DNA of 64,000 nucleotides from Parelaphostrongylus tenuis (taxonomy: Eukaryota; Nematoda; Chromadorea; Rhabditida; Metastrongylidae). Both the position numbers and the translations under genes were made by a program. The stretch covers positions 265,452-329,451 of the forward strand of contig JAHQIW010007094.1 in NCBI GenBank assembly GCA_019055375.1, in the 5' to 3' direction. The notes under the pieces were generated by a model, which did not search any database, was not told the origin of the DNA, and was given only the letters and a program-made list of their open reading frames with translations. Of the stretch, positions 24,961 through 34,581 are shown piece after piece (the first letter of the stretch is position 1; each line of letters starts with the position of its first letter).

Positions 24961-25254
24961 GGCGCAGTGGTTAGAGGTGCCCTGCGTCGCACACGAGGTC
25001 ACTGGTTCGATCTCGCGCTCATGGCTCACCAAGCCATCCATCCCTCCGGGGTCGGTAAATTGGTACCAGACAGGTCTCAGACTTGTCTGGGAGGATAAGC
25101 AGCACTGACTCGGTTCAGCGGGAGGCCACCGCGAGTCATTGTAAAGGCCAGATGTGCATTGAATCACCTCAAACGAAGTTAAAAATTGAAGTCGAATGCA
25201 TGGCGCATCCCTCAGGGATTGATTAACGCCGAGAGCTTTATCCTTTTATCCTTT
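24961..25254 (+). mobile_element. Full-length tRNA-derived SINE, family A
   Basis: Begins GGCGCAGTGGTTAGAGGTG (Pol III A box in a tRNA-like head), has GGTTCGATCTC (B box) about 40 bp later, and ends in an A/T-rich TTTATCCTTTTATCC tail. It is bracketed by the direct repeat TATGTCAGGT at 24951-24960 and 25255-25264, a target-site duplication. The body contains the conserved CCATCCCTCCGGGGTCGG and TCTGGGAGGATAAGCAGCAC blocks used here to identify other copies. It has no coding capacity, so mobilisation would depend on a LINE not present here. Confidence 0.85.
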
Positions 25255-26609
25255 TATGTCAGGTACTGTGTGCGTGTCATTTCAATATCTTTTGCTGCCC
25301 ATTCGTTGCCCTGGTGACTTTTGGATGTTTCTAAATCGTGTCTGTACATATGTAATAGAAAGTTAGCGTATGAGCGCAAAGAAAGCTGACTGATAGGCCT
25401 TCGTTCACAGAGAAAATAGTAAGGCTGTTTGTCTGGACAAGGTCGATATCGTGCCCCAAACTTACAAATTGTTTACTATACTAGCTCTCTTTGATGGAAC
25501 ATATTTTTCTGTCAATCAGAGTTCGAAGAGTTGCTTTGGCTCCAGAAATGTTTCTAGAGCTTTCGAAATCACTTTTTCGAGTCTTTATTTTGTTTAAAAT
25601 CAAAAAAAAAAAAACAAAAGTTCTGCTTTTCCAATTTTTGGCAAAAATGCGACACATTAATGAGGAATTAGAAGAACATCCCATGCGATTCAGAAAGTTG
25701 AAATCCTGCTGCTGTGGAATAGCTTATCTTGTAGGCGGAGATCTGTAGATCCTACCAACTGTCAGTAATCGACAGGACTTACTAAAAGCTGGGTTTTTTC
25801 TAAAATCCTGAAGCGCATATAAATACGACCACTTATTAATGGAAGCCGATTCATAATAGCCACTTTGGCTTCTCCCTTCCTCCTTTCGTACTTTTTCCTA
25901 CTCATATGCGGCTTGTGGCCAACTCACGTCAGGCGAGATGCCAAGAACACTTATGGCACTCTCTAAAGTTTCCCAGATTCATAACTTAATCCTCTTTTAG
26001 CGATAATTTTCCCCAACTATAACACCAATCATACATCGTATTTCCAGGCAACACCCCACGGGTAGGGTATCAACTGCAATGACGTGTCTACCTCATGACT
26101 CCTTGATTCACGCCTATCATCCGGAAGGGTGTCGAACGGACCTCTCCACTGGCGAGAAGCTCTGCCTCTGCTCTGGACGAGATTTTTGCAATCCTGCGAC
26201 GAAAACTGATCTTTCGCTCTTGCTTTCTGTCCTTGCTATAGTCCTATTATGAGTTTTGACTTTTTTTTGTGCTCATGGTTCAGTAACTTCTTTTGAGATA
26301 CATGTTATTCAAACTAGTACTTTTTTCACAAAGGTGACATCTGACCAGATTCTACCAGTTATGCCACATCTATTGAACAACTCTGACTTGTTGGTATGAA
26401 AATATCGAAAGAGTATAAATACGTATAATAACATATTTGCACTGAAGGAGAAAGATGGGTACCGCAGTAGTGGAACATCAAGTTAGCAACGTTGACATCT
26501 TGACCTCAAATTCGTGCTTAATTGGCACAATTATTTTCACACTAGACAAATTATTACCGTATACTAAGGTGAATGTAAATTTGAAATCCTCTATTCATGA
26601 ACTTAGCAG

Positions 26610-26890
26610 CATGCTTAGCGTAGTGGTCTAGTGCCATACCCTACATACATACTCGCCTTGGTTCGATCTCTCACCCCAACCTTATCAAAACTTTCATGGC
26701 TTCTGAGTGACAGTCGATAGTATCCGTAAGGATGATGGCATTAACTTGATAAGTCGATATACCATCCTACGGACTGTATGGCTCATACGTTCAACCACTT
26801 CCATCGATGCATGATAATGTCGAATGCATAGCGTACTCCACATGGATTGAGCTAAGCCGGAAGCATCTCAGTTCATTAGTATACCATAAG
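26610..26890 (+). repeat. tRNA-derived SINE, family A (diverged)
   Basis: Head GCTTAGCGTAGTGGTCTAG, B box GGTTCGATCTC, then GATGATGGCATTAACTTGAT and ATGCATAGCGTACTCC blocks in family order. Confidence 0.6.
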
Positions 26891-27448
26891 TTTAAACGAC
26901 CTTCCTACAAAGGCTTATGATACCTTTTTCTGAGCCTCCAACTTCTTTATAACCGCGCTGGACGGATTCATATGAATGAAGAAAATGCCTCTCGCGATGC
27001 GACGTGAATCGTCGTAGTCGCGCCGAGTTGAGACCCGTGAATTTTGATTTCGAACTCAAAGCTGACCATTACAACAGAACACTAATTGACAATTCCAAAG
27101 TTAAACATAATTCTTAGACTTCTTTCATAGTCTGACGAGATGAGAGTCATCAAAGACTCGTAGCCCATTGATTTAATATTACACAACACACTGACAAAAA
27201 TTGTAGAAAATACTTATGCCAGAAGCTTTGTTTACTAAAGAAAGGAGTTGTTCAGAAATTAATACCTAGAATAACAATTAACATGCGGCTTAAAGTTACA
27301 CAGCAACGTCGCTTTCTCACAGCAGTAAAATGAGAACCGTCATGTCATAAGTTCAAAACCTGGAGCCTACGGTTCCAGCAATGACAAATCCGTAATAATC
27401 TCTGAGAAACCTGGCGACACGATACTAATGAGAGATGCAGTAGTCAGA

Positions 27449-30400
27449 TCAACTGAGATATTTTTCTATCAATTCCTGCTTCTTCCTTTCCATAATCATT
27501 TCTTCGATGTCAGCTTGACTTGGTACCTGGAAAATGAAAAGTTTGTAACACTTGTGCATCTAATACCATGATCGATAATAACTAGTAAGACTTGAGGGAA
27601 CATTAGAAGATAGCAACAACTCTCACCAGCACGTGCTTAATTGTCATTTGTTTTCCATCCTCGCCTACAACAATGGACTCCTTTGTGTCGATATCGTCAT
27701 CATCCGAATCCTGAAAACACTGCCATACATATATATGCTTGGCCGACCAGGTCCGTTAAAGGTTGGTTGCTGACAACTACGATAGGATATATCGCAGCAA
27801 GATTGGTAGCAAAGCGGTGGTCTTAGTAATGCAGTGATAACACGCGATCCCGTATGGGTGAAACGCAGGTCCAACTCCCACGTGGGTCGAATGTTTTGCT
27901 TAGCACCCAGTTTTCTTAGCTGACATTCATAATTCCCTAAGCAAACGAAGACGGGTAAGCACTGGTTGACCAAATGCAGCATATTTTGGATGAATTTCAG
28001 AATACTTTTGCCACAAAGTACCCAAATTACTTGCGTTTGAGTCCCCCAGCAAATAACAAAAGGTCGCTTTTCGAATGGAAAAAGTTATGAAGGAAGAAGG
28101 GATAGAATTCCTAAGCACTGGTCAATTCCTGAAAGATGCACCATGCATTCGACTTTACCAAGCATCGTCTGAAGTGACTGAATACAAATCTGGCCTTTAT
28201 AATGACTCGAGGTGGCCTATTGATGCAGCAAGTCAGTACTGCTATCCCCAGACAAATCTGGTACCAAATCGCGAATCCCTGAGGGATGTAAGGTTTAGTG
28301 AGCCATGAGCATGAGATAGAATCATCGACTGTGGATCGCGCAGCACCTCTAATCAGTGCGCCACAGGCTCGAAAAAAAATTATCATCCATTTAAGAATTA
28401 CGAGAAGTGTTTATTTCTCATCGCGCAACCCAAGCCGCACTCAGGTAGTGTGATGGCGTAGTACACTCATGCACTCAGGTAGTGACGCCTTGTGTCACGT
28501 AGGAAAGCGACGGTGCGACGCCGCCTCTCTATCATCGCTGGTCCTCTACAGGTTAAAAGGTTAAAAAAACTGAAAAAAATTGTAAGTGAAACTACCAACA
28601 TCCTGGATTTTGTAGATGTCCTCATCCAAATCGTCTCCGAATTCCTTTTGGTACCGTTCCGCCCCATGTTGAGCAAAATACTAAAAGGTTCACAACTGAT
28701 GGACGAAAACTGCGCAGTTATACATAATCAGAGAAACTATTAAAAGATTGAATCGTATCGGTGATCTTACCTCTTTAGCTTGTTCAATTGCCTTCTTTTC
28801 TTCCTCTTGCTCTAAAGGAATTAATAACCCGTCATCATCATCCAAATAGCCATAATAATCTGCATCGACATTTTTCATCAATTCTGCTCGGGTTTTCCGC
28901 ATTTGCTAGAAACAAATGCGACAACAATACTATTAGCAGCTTCAAATATGAAGAAAAAATTAGAGAAGTTTGTGTAGACCTCTAGTTCTTTTGACTCCTC
29001 GAACAGTTCTCGAACGCCAGGTAAGTCCTTAGCCGCACCAAAGTACTTATAACCTTTATTAGAGGCCACTTCCCGCCCTTCCTTGTCAAGTTCGCGAGCA
29101 GACATCTTTCTGGAAAAACGCTGTATAGAGATCGAACTGATTTATTCTCCGTTTGATTCAATGTGATAAGATTTTCGGTCAAAAATGTCCCTGGTAAACT
29201 TTGTTTTCAAAAGCATCACTGGTAATCATGAATAATCAGCTGAATGAACAATAAAACCCACCTATAATCCATTCCTCCCAGTTCCTTTATGCGCATTTCC
29301 CAAGCATATTTGATTCTTATCATCTTGTTTATCTCGTCATTCAAGTCACGGATCTTGAACTCGCCTAGACCGGGGTTTTGAATAAGTGCGATTTTCTTCG
29401 CTATCTCCTTCGCAACCAAAAACAGAGAACAACTGGGCAGTTAAAAACTATTCGCAATGACGACAATTAGAGCTAAACTGAGGGACGTAAATGTGCCAAT
29501 TACCTCTCGGCGAAATCTCTCAGCATCCGTAAGATTGTTGCAGAGACTTGTATCATGTGGTCTCTTAGCGATTGGTCCCTGAACATTTATGAGATAGTCT
29601 GGAAATATTTTCTAACCTCTTGGGGAGCGTAGCTGATCGCTGCTCGCACGCGATTCTCCTGTCTAAATGGGATCTCCGTTTCAGAAGATACTCTAAGTGT
29701 TTTGGCTCACGTTTCTACACCCTTCAATGTTTTCGGCGCAGATAGCTTTTATGGGCATATATAACTCGAGTGTGGAACGTAATCTTCTTTTCGTTCTTAC
29801 AGCGCTCTATGAAAACCTCTCCAAAATATTCCTAGTTTCGAGACTGCCAAGAGATAAGTTATCGCCTGCTTGAATTATAGTGAGAAAAAAATTCTATATA
29901 GTAGAATATGCACTCAAAAGCAATTGCTGACAGAGAAGCGATCCCCAAAGGGGTTGAACAGAGACATATGACTCGAATTTAGCCGCATTCATACTACAAC
30001 AAATTTACAAAAAACGGAAAAAAGTTGAACAAAGCCTGCCACTGAAACCACAAATTCGAAAATGCCTTCACTTTCGAATAAGAAAAAATATGATTTTTTG
30101 TACCTCTCAAGATACAACGCAGTTTATCTCCGACAAACAAGCAATACCCTCTTACATGAGCTGTTCTTCTTCAAATAAAGCCTTATCGAGGTTCATATAT
30201 CTCCTTGGAGCCTATAGATAAAGTTTCGGCAACCTCGTTTTCCTCAGAGCCTAGGTATATTATATCATATCATATCTAGGTATTCCGTTGATATTGCCTA
30301 GATCTACTGACAATGTCATCCAGCAAACAGTTCGCATGTTCACTTATTCTAAAACCCCCGCTAAACCTTCATTACCTCGTAGTCAAACGGTGGACTCATG

Positions 30401-31448
30401 TACAGGTGCTCATTGAACTGTTTCATTGAATCACTAGATAAAATGCTGACAAAATAACTGGATATGGTATGATATATTGAGTTTGAGCTTTGAGGAAAGC
30501 GAAATCGTCGGAGCGGTTGCCACCGATTATGGAGGGAGGGATGTCAACTTGGAGCAAATTTGATATTAAGGGGTATTTTTCGGTACTAGAATGCATTTTG
30601 GGGCGCTGTGGTAGAATGCTTGTGATGCTCGTCGCTGTGTTCGTGGAGCCGAGCTCCACTTCCACAATTTCCGGCAGTCAACTACGAACGCCCTATGGAA
30701 CGCCGCAGCCTATTTATCCTCGAGATTGCAGAAAAAAAGCATAACCAGTATTCTACGACGTTCAAAGAAGATCAGAAAAATGAAATGATTGCTAGAAGTA
30801 CTGGGATCGACACAGTGAAAAGAAAACACTGCAAAGACAAGTCACTAAAGTGTTTTAAAAAAGATGCATTTTTCAATCTTTAAGGAAACGAGCTGCTTCG
30901 CTTTTTCCTCAAACTTCCGATAATCATTCAATATCTTAAATCTCCATAATTTCAAGACCTTCATTACTTATCGAGGGTTGCTTCTTGGAACGCTGTAGCA
31001 GCGAAATTAAGATCGAATCTGGCACTCGGCGCACATTACAGCGATTCTTCTCGTAATTATTTAGAATATTCTTTCCCATTTCGCAAAAATTTCGAAGTTT
31101 TCAGCATTGAAGTTATAGAAGAAACTTTATTCTATCGTTCTATGAACTTAGACCTTGATTTTCACTCTACACAATCAGATATTCCGTTGTATTAACTTTG
31201 AGCGAAATCTATACTGAGAAAGTCAGCTGACATAATTGTCACTTCTGATGCTGATGCTCTGAGAGTAAGATTTCCGATTTATCACTGCTACTTTAGAAAG
31301 AAAGTAGTAATTGTTCACCTTCTCCTCTTCTTCCTTCAAACGTCGCCAACGCGCCAAAGCGGTCATAGCTTTTTCCGCATTTCTTGCCTGAGAGAAAAAA
31401 AAAGATATTGACTATGAACTCCTAAAAAATTAAAGTGTCACTAACCAT
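27449..31448 (-). CDS. ISY1: Pre-mRNA-splicing factor ISY1
   Basis: ISY1 is a Prp19/NTC-associated protein of the catalytic spliceosome in the nucleus. Coding exons on the minus strand: 31448-31446 (ATG only), 31387-31319, 29578-29504, 29407-29262, 29109-28980, 28905-28771, 28680-28600, 27710-27627, 27526-27449. This gives about 266 aa, close to the usual 285. Family blocks appear in order: ARNAEKAMTALARWRRLK at the N-terminus, GLGEFKIRDLNDEINK, WEMRIKELGG, GYKYFGAAKDLPGVRELF, KTRAELMK with YYGYLDDDDG and PLEQEEEKK, an acidic DSDDDD linker, and the C-terminal VPSQADIEEMIMERKKQELI. Two junctions are uneven. At exon 4, codons for V-A-K match the family but no AG precedes them, so AAG/GAG was used. 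Exon 7 needs a weak GTTGGT donor unless one G is extra. Large introns hold SINEs. Confidence 0.93.
27815..27965. repeat. tRNA-like MITE fragment in an ISY1 intron
   Basis: Contains an A-box-like TAATGCAGTGATAACACGC and GTGAAACGCAGGTCCAACTC with a TTTTGCTTAGCACCCAG end, as in the tRNA-core MITEs near 53.9 kb. It lies antisense between ISY1 exons 7 and 8. Confidence 0.5.
28120..28375 (-). repeat. tRNA-derived SINE, family A, in an ISY1 intron
   Basis: The reverse complement shows the family A head near 28372 (CGCACTGATTAGAGGTGCTG), then CATGGCTCACTAAACCTTAC, GCAGTACTGACTTGCTGCA and AAAGGCCAGATTTGTATTCA. It is moderately diverged and lies in the intron between exons 7 and 8, in the gene's own orientation. 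Confidence 0.65.
30598..30830 (+). repeat. tRNA-derived SINE, family B, in an ISY1 intron
   Basis: A head with GCGCTGTGGTAGAATGCTTG is followed by AATTTCCGGCAGTCAACTAC, GAACGCC, CTATTTATCCTCGAGATTGC and a 3' GAAGTACTGGGATCG. The same order is seen at 34918-35120 and 41941-42170. It is antisense to ISY1, in the 1.7-kb intron after exon 2. Confidence 0.55.
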
Positions 31449-31647
31449 ATTTGCTGATGTACGACGAGTGAAGTGACTTCAATCAAAACAACAAGATCTG
31501 TAAAATGACACGAGTCATATATTAGAATAAGAAGTGGAAACATGAAGAACGCGGACGGTTATGGAAAGGTTAAAAAACCGAAGACAATATCACCAAAAAT
31601 GCTCGGTAGAATGAATAAAATAAAGTAAAAGTAAAATCCTTTTTTTT

Positions 31648-31855
31648 CACTGGGCGGTTCTCAGCACTTCTAGCGTTCAACTCGTTTTTCGTCTTCTTCT
31701 TGAACGTCGTAGGATACTGGTTGAGCCAGTCTCCTTGCAATCTCGAGATAGCCTTGCTTTAGCGTTCCACAGAACGTTGTTGTTAACTGCCGGAGAGAGC
31801 TGGGGATGAAGCCCGTCCTCACGCGCGCCGCGACGAACACCACGACAACTGGGCT
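31648..31855 (-). repeat. tRNA-derived SINE, family B
   Basis: The reverse complement contains the GGTCGTAGCCCAGT-side head remnant, GCCGGCAGTTAACAACAACG, TATCTCGAGATTGCAAGGAG and GAACGCTAGAAGTGCTGAGA. It lies just upstream of the ISY1 start, next to a 20-base C run. Confidence 0.5.
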
Positions 31856-31858
31856 ACG

Positions 31859-31878
31859 CCCCCCCCCCCCCCCCCCCC
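31859..31878. repeat. Poly-C run (20 bases)
   Basis: Uninterrupted C run. Its length may be unreliable because homopolymers of this size are often mis-sequenced. Confidence 0.9.
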
Positions 31879-31884
31879 ATAAAA

Positions 31885-31995
31885 ATAAAATAATAAGTAT
31901 ACCCAAGATGTGGAGTACTGTGCAAAAACGTTTGCGTCAGCCGGGATTCGAACCCAGATCTCACTCTTTCCGTGTATACCGTGTAAAATAATAAG
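31885..31995 (-). repeat. Half copy of a tRNA-core MITE
   Basis: Contains TGTGCAAAAACGTTTGCGTC, AGCCGGGATTCGAACCCAG and ATCTCACTCTTTCCG, the same end as the palindromic element at 32960-33142. The second half is missing. Confidence 0.6.
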
Positions 31996-32454
31996 TGACA
32001 ACAAAAGCAAAACGAAATAAAAATGAGAAATGATAGGGTAAAGTTTGTGAAGATACGAAGCAATCCTTATAAAAAACCGATGATATTCTGACGAATCTCG
32101 TCTTCACCAGAGTCTAGAAAGATCAAAAGTTGTCACAACCTTGTCAGCCAAACACCTCTGAAAACGAAAAAACCATCAAACTTGGCACATCACTGGGTAT
32201 AATGATACGTCATACCACCGTTAGAAGCGGTTAAATGGTCCCAAAAGGGTTAACAGATTGTCGGTCTTGAGAATAACAACGAAAAAAGTAATTTAAGTGA
32301 AACAGCTTAGTAGATATCGACAGAAATTAGTCGTTTAACTCGTGAAACCTTGAAGATTCCTAGATGGATCTCCACATAATATTTCTTGATTGAATCATTA
32401 GTCTGCAATTCCACTTTAGTTTACCACTTTGACCCGTATCACATTTTTTTTTCT

Positions 32455-32690
32455 CTACTGAACAGGTCCCAATACTTCCGTCAGATTCGTCTCATCGTTT
32501 GTTAGAGAATTTCTTAATGAACGCCGTAGATTATTGCTCGAGCATGTCTCTATGCAATCTCGAGGATAGCCAGGGTGGGGGTTACATAAGGCGCTCGCTA
32601 ATGATCGCCAGCGAGTAGTCAGGGATCAAGCAGTGTGTCGAGCCGCGCCGAGCATCACTAACCACTCGGCCACCGGCCCGAATGAGATTA
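32455..32690 (-). repeat. tRNA-derived SINE, family B (diverged)
   Basis: Plus-strand order CAGGTCCCAATACTTCC, AACGCCGTAGATTATTGCTC, TGCAATCTCGAGGATAGCCA and a tRNA-like end TAACCACTCGGCCACCGGCC (reverse complement of a GTGGCCGAGTGGTTA A box). This is the family B body in minus orientation. Confidence 0.6.
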
Positions 32691-32959
32691 ATAGAAATGA
32701 ATCCATTTGGCAAACTTTTTGAAGTTTTCTTGTCCTTCAAAGCCGAACCGAGTCGACTGGCCACAATCAAAACAAAGGCAACGAGCACAACGAGGACGGA
32801 CGACTGTGGAGAATCGACTGGAATCATTGTCTCTGAAGAACGCCTCGAAACGCTAACCTGATGAATTATTTCCATCGATCTCGTTGTATTGGATTAATCA
32901 ATAAAGAATGTAAGAAGTCTGAATTCTTTTTATTTTAACTGCCACTTGCAGTGGTATGA

Positions 32960-33142
32960 TGTTATAGTATACCCAATATGTGTAGTGCTGTGCAAAAACG
33001 TTTGCGTCAGCCGGGATTTGAACCCAGATCTCACTCTTTCCGGGAGCGTATGCTAACCGTTGCACTACCGACGCTCGGAAAGAGTGAGATCTTGGTTCGA
33101 ATCCCGGCTGACGCAAAAATTTTTGCTCAGCACTCCACATAA
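32960..33142. mobile_element. Palindromic MITE with tRNA-like core
   Basis: The left end reads TGTGCAAAAACGTTTGCGTC, AGCCGGGATTTGAACCCAG, ATCTCACTCTTTCCG. The right end is its reverse complement with few changes. A tRNA-like cloverleaf lies inside (33004-33074). There is no coding frame. Fragments of the family occur at 31.9, 35.3 and 59.8 kb. Confidence 0.75.
33004..33074 (-). other. tRNA-like sequence (probably not a functional tRNA)
   Basis: Read on the minus strand, 71 nt start GCGTCGG and end CTGACGC, pairing as a 7-bp acceptor stem with one G-U. A T-arm CTGGG/TTCAAAT/CCCGG and an A-box-like TAGTGCAACGGTTAGCA are present. It sits inside a MITE and has repeated relatives with changed anticodon regions, so a tRNA-derived repeat is more likely than a gene. 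Confidence 0.55.
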
Positions 33143-33168
33143 TGTACGTAGTAATCGATTATGAGGAT

Positions 33169-33960
33169 ACAAATGAAAAACCAATCTCACTCGCTAGAGA
33201 GGAGCTTTCCATAGGAGTGTTAGCGTTCATTCGAAAGCTGAGACTCCAGGCTACAAGCCCAAGTCGCCGGCTTTCGAGAAAGACTTCTTTTGACGATGCT
33301 ACAGCAGGAGATTTATTGAGTTGCAGCTGCGCATATTTCTCATCGGACAGAGCTCTTCCATTGGACTAATAATAATCATTCGACGGCATAACCGTTCCTG
33401 ATTCAACCCTGTCCTTCTATCCTGGAAAGACGGTTTCTCCGGAAGGCAGCAGGTAAAAACATTCGAATGCGCATGTGTAAGCAAAGGGGTCTTTGGCTGA
33501 TTCACGTGTCCGCCCGTGAGGCGATCATGTTCGATGACGCGATGATCATCGAATTTTCAGGCACACGAACGCGTAGAGAAGTGTCGCGGCAGGCAGTTCA
33601 CGTGGTCGCCCACGCACAGGCACGTGAATTGGCCAAAACGCCTTTGATCGCAAATGGGAATTCAACTTATTTTACTTGCTGCGGTTCAGAGAGACGGTCT
33701 TTTTAGGACATAAGCACAGCGTTGGAATCAGAAACTACTACGCTATTGAATGATCACTAATAGTCCAAAAAGAGAGGTCTGTCCGGTGAGAAAAATGTGC
33801 GCGTGTGCAACGCAAGAAATCTCCTCCTGTAGCAACGTAAAGAAAGGGCTTTTTCGAAAACCGGCGACTTGGGTTGTAGCCTGGAGTCTCAGCTTTCGAA
33901 TGGCTACTAACACTCCTATGGAAAGTCCCTCTTCAGCGAATGAGATCGGTTTTCATTTGT
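33169..33960. mobile_element. Long-TIR DNA element (about 0.8 kb)
   Basis: The left 230 bp or so is repeated in reverse complement at the right end. Outer block: ACAAATGAAAAACC, CATAGGAGTGTTAG, GAAAGCTGAGACTCCAGGCT, AAGTCGCCGG. Inner block: GGAGATTT, CATTTTTCTCACCGGACAGA in reverse complement. The middle has no recognisable transposase. Solo ends at 19.8 and 20.5 kb show it is a dispersed family. It is non-autonomous and its superfamily is unassigned. Confidence 0.75.
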
Positions 33961-34089
33961 CTTCTCTTGACCACGAAGAACCGATTATATGATTGACTGA
34001 TAATGCACAGGCTACAAGAAAGCCGGGTTTTCGAACCAGCGTGCTCTGAAGCAAACGAAGACGAAAATGGGCCACAACCAACCGCAACG

Positions 34090-34165
34090 GCAGTAAACAA
34101 ACAAACAAGTAAACAAGTAAACAATAAACAAGTAAACAGATAGATAAACAAAGAAACAAATAAGA
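34090..34165. repeat. (RAACAAGTAAACA)-type simple repeat
   Basis: Short tandem AAACAAGTAAAC/AAACAAAC units. Confidence 0.75.
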
Positions 34166-34581
34166 GAAGGGATTGGTCAGGATGGGAGCCTTGATAGTCG
34201 CAATGAAATCGGGCCGTGTGATTACACGTTTGCTCTGTGAGCTCACTAAAGTGTATTTTTTCGACGGCACGGCGATTTCTTGCTTTGGTAGACTAAGCGA
34301 TTCGTGTTTTCTTTAGGGTCTGTTTTACCCGGATGTATCTCTCGTATAGTGCCGCTATCGATCGATATCGATTTTTCCGACATGTGGCCCAAATCGATAT
34401 TTTTTCGATCGATTTTTTAGGACCGTAGTGATCACTTTGTCCAGTGCGAAGACATCAAGATTAGGCTGTGCTTTTTGGCGGGAATAGCTTAACTCCCTTC
34501 AGACGAACACGAGTGATAGCTTACTGGTTGAGAGGATTAGAAAGAAAGAGAGGATTCGGATTCCCTCCTTGCACTGAGAAA

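Noticed and set aside
33004..33074. A functional tRNA gene
   Set aside because: It lies between MITE inverted ends, has no clear anticodon arm and has several diverged copies, so it was called tRNA-like only.
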